DNA of 64,000 bases, taken from contig JAJPHF010000032.1 in the NCBI GenBank assembly GCA_021325365.1, positions 33,546-97,545 of the forward strand. The letters run 5' to 3'. Positions within the stretch are counted from its first letter, which is position 1, and each line of letters opens with the position of its first letter. Positions 27,701 to 36,178 of this stretch are shown piece by piece. The translations under genes and the position numbers were made by a program. Below the pieces are notes generated by a model. The model did no database searches and was not told the DNA's origin. It saw nothing but the letters and a program-made list of their open reading frames with translations. The stretch is from Pseudomonadota bacterium (GTDB lineage Bacteria; Chloroflexota; UBA6077; JAJPHF01).

Positions 27701-28353
27701 AGCCCGAGTGGTCGTGGGACGACGTGCTGTGGAGCCGCGTGCGGACGTTCGAGCTGCTCGGCCGCGACGACGAGGCCTTCTGGCTGCTCGACGCGCCGTT
27801 CAGCCGCCTGCTCGCCGAGGCCACGCCCGAGGCGCTGGCCGCGGCCGAGGACGTGCTGGCGCACGCGCGGGCGGTTGCCGTCTCGCCCGAGGCGCGCGCC
27901 GCTCTGCCCGAGATGACGGCACGGCTGCGAGCGCGCCAGGAGGCCGCGCGCCAGGAGTGCGCGCTCGACGAGGACGGCCTGGCGGCGCAGCTGCGGGCGG
28001 GCCGGGTGCTACGGGTCCTGTTCGTGGGCGGCAACGAGACGCAGGCCCGCCACGAGCGCGAGCTGCGCGCGGCGCTGGAGCAGCGCGACGAGGCGAGCGG
28101 CGGCCGCGTGGTGCTGGAGTTCCGTACGCCCGGCTTCAACAGCAACTGGGACAAGACGCTGGAAGCGGTGCGCGGCTACCGCGGGCGCGTGGACGCGCTG
28201 GTGCTGATGCCGTTCGTGCGCACGCAGCTTGGGCGGGCGCTGCGCCGCCTGGCAAGCGAGTTCGACATCCCCTGGGTGCCCTGCACCGGCAAGGGCTACG
28301 ACTCGATGGAGCGCGCCCTCCGCCTCGCCATCCTCCTCGCCGCCAGCCGCTAG
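24748..28353 (+). CDS. Large Ala-rich protein with DUF2325-like C-terminal domain
   Basis: 1201 residues. An N-terminal helical region (1-165, with MRFLDLAGVPHEEGVLLEG) is followed by a low-complexity Ala/Pro/Arg linker (about 165-440), then about 600 residues of alpha-helical, TPR-like Ala/Leu-rich segments such as AQFYLGACLLLDLDAAARER. The last ~110 residues (VLRVLFVGGNETQARHEREL, then LEFRTPGFNSNWDK and VDALVLMPFVRTQLGRAL, GKGYDSMERAL) resemble the CheY-like DUF2325 fold. There is no signal peptide or membrane segment. The function is unknown; the layout suggests a sensor or scaffold. The start has GGGGGAG upstream. Confidence 0.78.
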   Translation: MRPHEVAASVEPAQWEAILAAVREHNPDLWRDLERAACQDQRIPPRLWQRYGAADRRALVRRALGAPASGPLALDVLREYLLAEQRPLVMRFLDLAGVPHEEGVLLEGPVPEPAAAQLDAAIDTLLAETPRATALLYLRALSAQDNVEWPRLEARLAAESRAPAPAGAELPARSTATASAPPATPPATPRAAPTPAERPRPPAAEPEQRPRAQAPTDQAPGGPAAPDVTGHAAIAPPPRPTEPRAALTPSERAPQGPPVAARAPEGKARGASGDDGGATSAASAADNVVPLTFGATGAVASIPRTAPEQDRPGGIARSTTDAVATAAPSAAAVAPAVNRTRVAAARQAPVSAPAAVPPAAAARPRPLPSNGARRSERAAAPSVEAAPPEHAAAPTADTVRNGATASVAPLRDRRGLPRAPRLALAARLPAPPPEPPGLTALDRLLLRARAATLVEAPGAADVPELQAAVAEVVGLSAQRPASAYHLGLLAASGDAPASAPAPGWGAAHLGWYHAGRLAGWAQRQDWPAIARFYADEPGAAAMLFRHADLNAWAGAWLLVGLLGADVPALAADVLRHCPAVASLAARATLLDAADALLHGDRPAEASAILDVLAGLPPLAGAVAMASAGPPPSETREAAPERPPVADALDMADRRDGADARQAASYAARLRRAQAECLQAQGLFGAARARLEAALAQAAGAERAGLLGALGLVAGEFAQLAELRLPEAEMDPAPWRRRLVAGAPYFREALAAALDSAPLVGEPAPSSSGGATATAQVGLGALEWLSERPAAARPHFEAALEALQAQPAAHQRRGVLPQAQFYLGACLLLDLDAAARERALDLLHQAIAAGFRASPRTWQRLLDLVALDPSLAVPLFTLFSQQAEAGDEGAAALPADLVQGFLVRCAPRSDAARHRLAQECARADLPAAERWEMLLRLLRAQRQAGDPDGARATLDALEGLALGPAEDSHARLQRWCDFLADPANYEPEWSWDDVLWSRVRTFELLGRDDEAFWLLDAPFSRLLAEATPEALAAAEDVLAHARAVAVSPEARAALPEMTARLRARQEAARQECALDEDGLAAQLRAGRVLRVLFVGGNETQARHERELRAALEQRDEASGGRVVLEFRTPGFNSNWDKTLEAVRGYRGRVDALVLMPFVRTQLGRALRRLASEFDIPWVPCTGKGYDSMERALRLAILLAASR

Positions 28354-28430
28354 CTGCCCGCGGACAGCCGGGAACGGCGGGAGCAGCGACGAGCAGAGCC
28401 GGCCGACCGCTGGCGGATAGCTGATGGCTA

Positions 28431-29132
28431 ATGGCTCACCTCCTTGAAGTCGCCCCCGGCGTGGTGCAGGTGCCGGTGCTCGGTGCGCAGGTCTGGCTGC
28501 TCACCGACGGGCCGCTCACGCTCGTCGATACGGGCACGCGCGGCAGCGGCCGCGCCATCCTGCGCGCTATCACGCGCCTCGGCTACCGCCCCACCGACCT
28601 GGCAGCCATTGTGCTTACCCACTACCACCCGGACCACGTCGGTGCCCTGCCGGAGCTGCTGGCCAGACTATCTCCTCTCCCCCGCGTGGCGATCCACGCC
28701 GCCGAGGCGCCGTTCCTACGCGCGCCCGCGACGATGCCGAATCCGTTTCAGCCGCACGTGCTGCGGGCGCTCGCGCAGCCGTTCTGGCGCCACGCCCGCC
28801 TCGGCCGCGCCTGCCCGGTCGACGCGCCGCTGGCCGACGCGGCGCCGCTGCCGGGGCGCCCCGACGCGCGGCTCGTACACTTGCCGGGGCACACGCCCGG
28901 CAGCAGCGCTATCTACCTCCCCGCGCAGGGCGTGGTGCTGGCGGGCGACGCCTTTGAGTACCGCGGTCGCCTCGCCCCGCCCCATCCGCGCTTCACCGAG
29001 GATCCCGCTGCCGCCCGCGCGTCGATCCGCAAGCTGGCCGCGCTCGACTTCGACACGCTGGCGTTCAGCCACTTCCCGCCGCTGCGCCGCCGGGCGGCCG
29101 CCGCCGTCCGCGCGCTCGCGACGCGAGTATAG
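28431..29132 (+). CDS. MBL-fold metallo-hydrolase
   Basis: 233 residues. Zinc-binding HYHPDH in VLTHYHPDHVGAL (about residue 65), a further histidine in HLPGHTPGSSAIYL, the bridging aspartate in VLAGDAFEY, and a terminal histidine in FSHFPPL, all in the order expected for glyoxalase-II-like hydrolases. No signal peptide. The ribosome binding site is weak. General activity is hydrolysis of thioesters, phosphoesters or lactones; the substrate is unknown. It is 25 bases upstream of the inhibitor gene, so the two may share a transcript. Confidence 0.9.
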   Translation: MAHLLEVAPGVVQVPVLGAQVWLLTDGPLTLVDTGTRGSGRAILRAITRLGYRPTDLAAIVLTHYHPDHVGALPELLARLSPLPRVAIHAAEAPFLRAPATMPNPFQPHVLRALAQPFWRHARLGRACPVDAPLADAAPLPGRPDARLVHLPGHTPGSSAIYLPAQGVVLAGDAFEYRGRLAPPHPRFTEDPAAARASIRKLAALDFDTLAFSHFPPLRRRAAAAVRALATRV

Positions 29133-29156
29133 AGCCGAGTTGCCCGGAGGTGCTGG

Positions 29157-29480
29157 ATGGTGACTCTGGATCAGACCGCGAGTGGCACGGAGATCGCCGT
29201 GCGTCCTGAAGAGCTGATTGTCGTGAACCTGCGCGAGACTCCCACCACCGGCTTCCGATGGACGCTCGTCAGCCAGGGCGAGCCGGCCTGCACCCTGGAC
29301 CACGACACGTTTGAGCCGAAGAACGACGGAGCCGGACGTGGCGGCACGCGTCGCTGGACGTTCCGCGCATCCCCGGCCGGCCGGGGAACGATCGAGCTGG
29401 CGGAGCGTAGGCCCTGGGAGCGCGACGAGCCTCCCGTGCAGACCTTCACGCTCGGCGTCCGCGTGGATGTCCACGCCTAG
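29157..29480 (+). CDS. Chagasin-like cysteine-protease inhibitor (I42 family)
   Basis: 107 residues. All three inhibitory loops of the chagasin family are present in order: TPTTGFRW (for N-P-T-T-G-Y/F), GAGRGGTRRWTF (for G-x-G-G-x-x-x-W/F-x-F), and RPWE. These loops insert into the active-site cleft of papain-type proteases. There is no signal peptide, so the protein is predicted to be cytoplasmic unless exported in an unrecognised way. GGAGGTG precedes the ATG. It converges on a papain-like protease gene whose stop is 79 bases away, an obvious candidate target. Confidence 0.9.
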   Translation: MVTLDQTASGTEIAVRPEELIVVNLRETPTTGFRWTLVSQGEPACTLDHDTFEPKNDGAGRGGTRRWTFRASPAGRGTIELAERRPWERDEPPVQTFTLGVRVDVHA

Positions 29481-29558
29481 CCGACCCCCAGTGCCTGGCG
29501 CGGCAGCTCGCCGTCCAGCACCGGGGGTCGGCAGCGCGTAGCTCGCGGCGCAGCGCCG

Positions 29559-30335
29559 CTAGCCGGCGACGAGCGTAATCCGCCAGAAGTCGGAGGCGAG
29601 CTGCGGGTCGAGCAGGTACGCGTAGGGCATGGTGAAGTAGCCCTGCATCCCCCATCCGGTGCCCCAGGAATTGCGGACGATGAAGCGCTGCTGGGTATCG
29701 TCGTAGCCCACGGCACCCACTGCATGGCCGCCCTGCACCTGCTCCGTGCTCAGGTTCGGCATGGGCACCTCGCCCGTCTGGGCAACGGCGTCGCTCATAA
29801 AGCTGTCGTACACGGTGAAGCCAAACACGAATGGCAGCCCCGACGCCAGACAGCCTTTCATCTGGTTCAGGAGGCGGGGGACGCTGGCGTACTGGACGGC
29901 CCGGTACTTCAGCGCGTCGGCGTAGCACTGGCCCGGCGGCCGCTCGGCGAAGTTGGGGATATTGTACGGCCACTCCGACTCGGGGCAATCGCCTTGCTTG
30001 GCCACGCTCTTGATGCCATCGCGGATTTGCGCGCCCGCGTCGGAGTTGACGGTATGCTCCATCACCCGCTCGTTGTAGTAGATGAAGAGCCGGGACGGAG
30101 TGAACGGGCAGGGCGCCCCCAGGTGCTGCCGCATCTGATCGAACTCGATGGCTCCGGCGATCGCGTTGCCCGTGCAGCTCCCAAGTTGGCCCTGGTCGTA
30201 GACCCCCGGGCACTGCGGGCGCATATCGACCTGCGACGGGAGACTTGCTAGCGTCGCCGGCGCGGCCGCATACAAATGATCGCGCGCGTCTGGCAAGTCG
30301 GGAATCCAACCCAAGCCGCGACGTTGGACAGCCAT
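29559..30335 (-). CDS. Papain-like cysteine protease (peptidase C1)
   Basis: 258 residues. The order of catalytic residues is that of papain: oxyanion glutamine and nucleophile in DQGQLGSCTGNA (about residue 53), histidine in QGGHAVGAVGYDD and asparagine in VRNSWGTGWGMQGYF. The N-terminal RRGLGWIPDLPDARD is typical of bacterial C1 enzymes that lack a long propeptide. No signal peptide is visible. The start at 30335 is well supported by AAGGAGAGGAG. Bacterial relatives are mostly uncharacterised. The neighbouring chagasin-like gene could restrain this protease inside the cell. Confidence 0.92.
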   Translation of the reverse strand: MAVQRRGLGWIPDLPDARDHLYAAAPATLASLPSQVDMRPQCPGVYDQGQLGSCTGNAIAGAIEFDQMRQHLGAPCPFTPSRLFIYYNERVMEHTVNSDAGAQIRDGIKSVAKQGDCPESEWPYNIPNFAERPPGQCYADALKYRAVQYASVPRLLNQMKGCLASGLPFVFGFTVYDSFMSDAVAQTGEVPMPNLSTEQVQGGHAVGAVGYDDTQQRFIVRNSWGTGWGMQGYFTMPYAYLLDPQLASDFWRITLVAG

Positions 30336-30857
30336 GATCTCCTCTCCTTCAGGGGCGACCTACTCACCCCGCGGGCCGGTGGCCTCAGCGCGATCGCGAT
30401 CGTCCACCGTTGTCGTGTATCGTTGCCGTCAAGGCGCCGAGGCAGACACCTCACCTGAAAACGCCGGGGGCTCACCCGCAGGCGGTACGATCGGCGGTCC
30501 AAGCGGCGATACGATTGATCAATCGATGGACCCAAACTACTGCTAGCATGATAATCTGTCAATATTCCGTCGCTCACAATTCGCTCACGAATTTCGTCTA
30601 CTGCGCGATGCGCCGGGGCGGCCACTCGTGCCCCGCCCCGGCACCGATTGTGATCGCGCGCACGACGTTGGCGCCTTTCTTGCACCGGCGAGCATCATAT
30701 CCTGTGACTCGTACCCTGGCGGGGGCCTGTGCCAGCACGCCACCCGGGAGCAAGGGGCACGGGCGTCACGGGCGGGGTAGACTTAACTGAGGCGACCGCG
30801 CGGCGCCGCCGAGATCAGGACGGCCCCGGGCCGCCGGGCGAGGGGTGAGGCAGAGCG
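30336..30857. other. Intergenic between divergent protease and GTPase genes
   Basis: 522 bases containing the promoter side of both genes. 30520-30600 is unusually A+T-rich for the window and contains the tandem 11-base repeats listed separately. No gene seen. Confidence 0.5.
30570..30592. promoter_or_regulatory. Tandem 11-base direct repeat, possible regulator box
   Basis: TCGCTCACAAT at 30570-30580 is followed directly by TCGCTCACGAAT at 30581-30592. An 11-base repeat of a seven-base core plus A+T-rich filler is the layout bound by PhoB/OmpR-type regulators. It is 235 bases upstream of the protease start and 266 bases from the GTPase start. Confidence 0.35.
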
Positions 30858-32714
30858 ATGGCGCTAGCCGATCTGGCGCGCGAGCGCGACCAGGCGCTGC
30901 TGGCCGACGAGCGCGCGGCGCTGAGCGCCCTGCGCGAGGCGCTGGTGGCCGCCGACGCCACGCCTGACGACCTGGCCGTGCTGCGCCAGGCCGAGGCCGA
31001 CCTCGACACGCTGTTCCTGCTCGTCGTCATCGGCGAGTTCAACGCCGGCAAATCGGCGTTCGTCAACGCCCTGCTCGGCGAGCCGGTGCTCGAAGAGGGC
31101 GTCACGCCGACTACGGCCGCCATCACGCTGCTGCGCTACGGCGACGTGCCGGCCGAGCGCCGCGTGGACGGCGTCGTCGAGCGCGATTATCCCGACCCGC
31201 TGCTACGCGCGCTGGCCATCGTCGACACGCCAGGCACCAACGCCGTGCTGCGCGAGCACGAGGCGCTGACCGAGCGCTTTGTGCCCCGCGCCGACCTCGT
31301 GCTGTTCGTCACCTCGGCCGACCGCCCGTTCAGCGAGAGCGAGCGCGCCTTCATGGAGCGCATCCGCGCCTGGGGCAAGAAGCTGGTGCTCGTCCTGAAC
31401 AAGGCCGACCTGCTGGCGGGGCCTGAGGAGCTAGCGGCGCAGATCGCCTTCGTGCGTGAGCAAGCGCGGCGCCTGCTCGGCCTCGAGCCGGAGGTCTTCC
31501 CAGTATCCGCGCGCCAGGCGCTGGCAGCCAAGCTGCGGGGAGCGAGGGCCCGGGGCCAGGAGCCTGCCCAACCTCCCACCCACCAGCTCCCCGGCGCCGC
31601 CGATGGACAGCGACCGAGCGCCGAGGCCGACGCATCGACGGCCGTCGGCCCCCTGGCCCCTGCCCCCCCAGTCCCGATCCCCGCCTCGTGGCAGCGACTC
31701 GAGCGCTACTTGCGCGAGACGCTGGACGACCGCGCGCGCCTGCGGCTCAAGCTGCTGAGCCCGCTCGGCGTGGCCGACCGCCTGGCCGAGCACTACCACG
31801 CCGCGGCCGAGACGCAGGTCGCCACGCTGCGCGGCGACCTGCAGCTGGGCGAGCATCTGGCAGCCCAGCTCGAGGTGTACCGCGGCGATCTGGAGCGCGA
31901 CTTCAGCTACCGTTTGCAGGAGATCGACAACCTGCTGCACGCCCTGAACGCCCGCGGCACGGCCTTCTTCGACGACACGCTGCGCCTGGGCCGCCTATTC
32001 GACCTGTTCAACCAGGGGCGCATCCGCAGCGAGTTCGAGGCGCAGGTGGTCGCCGACACCCCGCAGCGCATCGACCGCGCGGCCCAGGACCTCATCGACT
32101 GGATGGCCGAGCAGGACGTGCGGCTCTGGGAGGCGGTGCGCGAGCAATTAGAGCGGCGCCAGGCGACGCGCGCGGTGGGCGGGCCGAGCGACCAGCTGCT
32201 GGGCGGCGTCGAGCGCGACCGCCGCGCGCTGCTCGGCTCGATCGCCGCGACGGCGCGCGAGGTCGTACTGCGCCACAACCACGCGCAGGAGGCCGAGGAG
32301 CTAGCCGCCGACGTGCGGGCAGCGATCACCCAGGCGACGCTGGTCGAGGCAGGGGCCGTCGGCTTCGGGGCGCTCACGCTGGCGATCATGGGCTCGGTGG
32401 CCGCCGACCTGACGGGCATCCTCGCGTCGATCGCCATCGCCGGCCTGGGCCTGTTCGTGCTGCCGCTGCAGAAGCGCCGCGTGACCGAGCGCTTCCGCCA
32501 GAGCACCGAGGGGCTGCGGGCGCGGCTGACCAGCGCGATGCGCGAGGCGTTCGCCCGCGAGCTAAGCCAGTCGCTGGAGCGCATCCGCAATGCGCTCGCC
32601 CCCTACGAGCGCTTCGCCCGCGTCGAGCACGACCGCGCCGCCCAGCTCGAGCGCGCGCTGGCCGCCAGCCGCGCCGACCTCGCCGCCCTCCGCGCCCGCA
32701 TCGACCAGCTATAA
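30858..32714 (+). CDS. Dynamin-like GTPase
   Basis: 618 residues. G1 loop GEFNAGKSAFVN (about residue 57), threonine switch in TPTTAAIT, G3 in IVDTPGTN and G4 in LNKADLL form the dynamin-family GTPase domain (about 40-235). A low-complexity insert of about 45 residues (residues 230-275) separates it from a long helical stalk. A hydrophobic paddle (FGALTLAIMGSVAADLTGIL then IAIAGLGLFVLPL, about residues 500-535) would insert in the membrane, and a coiled-coil tail ends the protein. Bacterial dynamins remodel or protect membranes. It stands alone rather than in the usual tandem pair. Confidence 0.9.
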   Translation: MALADLARERDQALLADERAALSALREALVAADATPDDLAVLRQAEADLDTLFLLVVIGEFNAGKSAFVNALLGEPVLEEGVTPTTAAITLLRYGDVPAERRVDGVVERDYPDPLLRALAIVDTPGTNAVLREHEALTERFVPRADLVLFVTSADRPFSESERAFMERIRAWGKKLVLVLNKADLLAGPEELAAQIAFVREQARRLLGLEPEVFPVSARQALAAKLRGARARGQEPAQPPTHQLPGAADGQRPSAEADASTAVGPLAPAPPVPIPASWQRLERYLRETLDDRARLRLKLLSPLGVADRLAEHYHAAAETQVATLRGDLQLGEHLAAQLEVYRGDLERDFSYRLQEIDNLLHALNARGTAFFDDTLRLGRLFDLFNQGRIRSEFEAQVVADTPQRIDRAAQDLIDWMAEQDVRLWEAVREQLERRQATRAVGGPSDQLLGGVERDRRALLGSIAATAREVVLRHNHAQEAEELAADVRAAITQATLVEAGAVGFGALTLAIMGSVAADLTGILASIAIAGLGLFVLPLQKRRVTERFRQSTEGLRARLTSAMREAFARELSQSLERIRNALAPYERFARVEHDRAAQLERALAASRADLAALRARIDQL

Positions 32715-32744
32715 TCCCGGCGAGCCGCTTCAGGAGCCTTGCCC

Positions 32745-32969
32745 GTGCGCACGATCGAAACTACGGTCCGGGTGGAACCGGATGGCACGGCCTCGCTGCG
32801 CGTGCCCGCCGATGTGCCGCCGGGCGAGCACCGCGCGGTGCTGGTGCTCGGCGACGAGGCGGAAGCGCCATCGCCGCGTCCTCCGCTCGAGTTCTCCGCT
32901 TACCCCGTCGGGCTAGCCGTCCCCACGACGTTCCGCCGCGAGGACCTGTATCACGGCGGTGGATCGTAG
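32745..32969 (+). CDS. VapB-like antitoxin
   Basis: 74 residues from the GTG at 32745, with AGGAG eight bases upstream; a TTG at 32739 is the alternative. The N-terminal half RVEPDGTASLRVPADVPPGEHRAVLVL is a small beta-rich AbrB-like segment, and the tail ends FRREDLYHGGGS, as in antitoxins that precede PIN toxins. A TATAAT at 32710-32715, overlapping the GTPase stop, may drive it. It overlaps the broken toxin by 11 bases, the normal toxin-antitoxin layout. Confidence 0.7.
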   Translation: MRTIETTVRVEPDGTASLRVPADVPPGEHRAVLVLGDEAEAPSPRPPLEFSAYPVGLAVPTTFRREDLYHGGGS

Positions 32970-33132
32970 CCCCCTCTTCGTCGACACCAACGTACTTGTA
33001 TATGCCAAGCTGGCCCTGTCGCCATTTCACGCGGTCGCGACTGAGCGGCTGCTTACGCTCGAAGGCCAAACCGGGGACTTCGCACGCTTCGCAGGCTCGA
33101 TCGTCCTGTTGCCGCTCGATGCCCCGATGTAG
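32959..33132 (+). pseudogene. VapC-like PIN toxin remnant with internal deletion
   Basis: 57 codons from a GTG overlapping the antitoxin stop. The start is a normal PIN domain: FVDTNVLVYAKLALSPFHAV with the first catalytic aspartate, through RLLTLEGQ. It then jumps to GDFARFAGSIVLLPLDAP, which matches the last strand of PIN toxins. Intact relatives are about 135-145 residues, so about 80 residues holding the other acidic residues are gone. The frame is kept across the junction. It cannot be an active ribonuclease. Confidence 0.75.
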
Positions 33133-33156
33133 CAGTACGCTCGCCGCCCACCGTGT

Positions 33157-33183
33157 CGCCCTCCGCGCCCGTATCGACGGGCT
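33157..33183 (+). repeat. Duplicate of the dynamin gene 3' end
   Basis: This 27-base stretch matches 32684-32710, the last codons of the dynamin-like gene, at 24 positions. The two copies flank the VapBC remnant, suggesting a past duplication or recombination. Confidence 0.4.
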
Positions 33184-33283
33184 CTCGCGCCGGACTTTCC
33201 CAACCCGGCCCCTGGCTGCGCTATCATAGACGCGCTCGCGGCCGCGCCCCGTCCCGGCCGCTACTCTCATGGGAGGACGACCG

Positions 33284-33796
33284 ATGGCCTGGCAGATGGA
33301 CCCGAACCACTCGCGCGTCGGCTGGTCGGTGAAGCACTACGGCATCAACATCATCCACGGCTACTTCGGCAAGGTCGACGCCACGCTCGACTTCACCGGC
33401 GACGACCCGACGCAGTGGTCGGTGGCGGCGACGATCGACGCGACGAGCGTGGAGAGCGCCTGCGCCGCCCGCGACCACCACCTCCGCACGGCCGACTACC
33501 TGGACGTCGAGCAGTACCCGACGATCACGTTCCGCAGCAAGCGCGTCGAGCCGGCCAACGGCCACTACCGCGTCGTTGGCGACCTGACGATCCACGGCGT
33601 GACGCGCGAGGTGACGCTCGACGGCCAGTTCCACGGCGAGGCGACGGACAACCAGGGGAAGCAGCGCCGCGGCTTCAGCGCGACCGGCACGATCCGCCGC
33701 AGCGACTTCGGCGTGGGCGCACCCGCCGGCGCGCCGAGCGCGGTGGCCGACGAGCTGCAGCTCACCATCGACAGCGAGACGGTCAACCAGGAGTAA
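33284..33796 (+). CDS. YceI-family lipid-binding protein
   Basis: 170 residues from the ATG at 33284, where GGGAGG is well placed; an ATG at 33269 overlaps that site. The family pattern is clear: WQMDPNHSRVGWSVKHYGIN, VDATLDFTGDDP, ARDHHLRTADYLDVEQYPTITF, VVGDLTIHGVTREVTL and the end VADELQLTIDSE. YceI proteins form an extended beta-barrel that binds polyisoprenoid lipids. No signal peptide is present, unlike E. coli YceI, so this is probably a cytoplasmic member. Confidence 0.92.
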   Translation: MAWQMDPNHSRVGWSVKHYGINIIHGYFGKVDATLDFTGDDPTQWSVAATIDATSVESACAARDHHLRTADYLDVEQYPTITFRSKRVEPANGHYRVVGDLTIHGVTREVTLDGQFHGEATDNQGKQRRGFSATGTIRRSDFGVGAPAGAPSAVADELQLTIDSETVNQE

Positions 33797-33869
33797 GCGC
33801 CGGCGGCGCCGACACGGGGAACGGGCCCCCCTTTTCGGCGCGCGGCCGCGCGCCGACCGCCACCGCGCG

Positions 33870-33899
33870 CTGACGACCAGCGCCGCGCTCTCGTATAAC
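33870..33899 (+). promoter_or_regulatory. Predicted promoter of the fumarase gene
   Basis: CTGACG at 33870-33875 and TATAAC at 33894-33899 with an 18-base spacer. Transcription would begin near 33906, giving a leader of about 170 bases before fumC. Confidence 0.4.
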
Positions 33900-33920
33900 T
33901 ACTGGAAACCAGGCCGGTCG

Positions 33921-33984
33921 CGAGGCTGGGGTGTCAGTGTGGCTAAGCCGCGCCGACACCCCAGCCTCGGCCAGCTGCTTAGCC
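33921..33984 (+). ncRNA. Structured leader candidate upstream of fumC (hairpin with pseudoknot)
   Basis: A 15-base perfect stem pairs 33921-33935 with 33955-33969 around a 19-base loop. Bases 33941-33948 in that loop (GGCTAAGC) are exactly complementary to 33977-33984 (GCTTAGCC) downstream, so an H-type pseudoknot or an alternative hairpin can form. The element follows a plausible promoter and lies 95 bases before the fumC start. It could be a cis-acting regulatory RNA; simple termination of yceI is the alternative. Confidence 0.4.
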
Positions 33985-34078
33985 GCGCAACGAGCCCCGA
34001 TCGGTGCTGCCGCGTGGACACGTCCCCCGCTGCGCGGCGTCCCCACCCGGATCGCGCGGTAGAGGGAGGAGAGAGACG

Positions 34079-35497
<1,419 letters not shown>

Positions 35498-35518
35498 GCT
35501 ACCTCCTCCGGTTCAGCC

Positions 35519-35560
35519 GTGAGACGGCCCCCGTCGGGAACCCGACGGGGGCCGTCTCAC
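35519..35560 (+). terminator. Terminator of fumC
   Basis: A perfect 20-base inverted repeat, arms 35519-35538 and 35541-35560, 21 bases after the fumC stop. No U-tract follows. Confidence 0.8.
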
Positions 35561-36057
35561 GCCGGCGCCGCCTCCCCGTCAGCCCAAAGCTGTTATGGCC
35601 GGCCGGCCCGCGTCGCGCGCCAGAACGGTCCGCTGAAGTGTCGCGCCTTCCACGGAGGACCGACGCCGGGAACCCATTTTGTGCATGTTGCCCTTCTTGC
35701 TGCGCATGTGCATGTTGTCCATTTCGACCGGCGCGCGGCGGCACGGCCGATGGCAACGCCAGGCACGCGGACCAGAACGGTGCCGCGCCACAGGATGTCC
35801 GCCTCGCCGTGGTCGCTTGCACCGGCGCACGCGGAGCAAGTCCCTCCTGACCGCCGGGGCGCGGCTGGCCGCGCCCCGGAGCTTGCCACTCTGCGTCGGC
35901 CCGGCGCCCCGGCCTGGCACCTCACCCCGACACCCACCGCAGTAGTGCGGCGCCAGACCCAGGACCGGGCCCGGCACGGCTCGCAGCCGCGCCCCGCCGC
36001 AGCGGGACCCCCTCGGCCAGCTAGCTATTACACGGGCGGAACAGTGTGGGCCGCCAT
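35561..36057. other. Intergenic, no gene recognised
   Basis: About 500 bases between the fumC terminator and the XRE promoter region. The only pattern is TGTGCATGTTG twice, at 35680-35690 and 35707-35717. The open frames here lack ribosome binding sites and have low-complexity translations. Confidence 0.45.
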
Positions 36058-36160
36058 CCATTACCAATCTGCAATGACAATGGGGCATCGGATGGTCGTT
36101 GCCAATATGTAATGGTTTACGGGCTATGGTATTGACAGTGGTGTAATGGCGCACTAGAAT
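36058..36160 (+). promoter_or_regulatory. Promoter and heptamer operator sites of the XRE gene
   Basis: TTGACA at 36132-36137 and TAGAAT at 36155-36160 have a 17-base spacer, the best sigma-70-type promoter in the window, 18 bases before the ATG. The heptamer GTAATGG occurs at 36109-36115 and 36143-36149 (inside the spacer) and inverted, CCATTAC, at 36058-36064. The regulator could bind these and repress itself. The region is A+T-rich compared with its surroundings. Confidence 0.55.
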
Positions 36161-36178
36161 GCCCTCTGAGGGAGAGAC

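Noticed and set aside
35680..35717. Two copies of TGTGCATGTTG as a regulatory array or small gene
   Set aside because: Only two copies, no promoter or ribosome binding site, and the open frame across them is low complexity.
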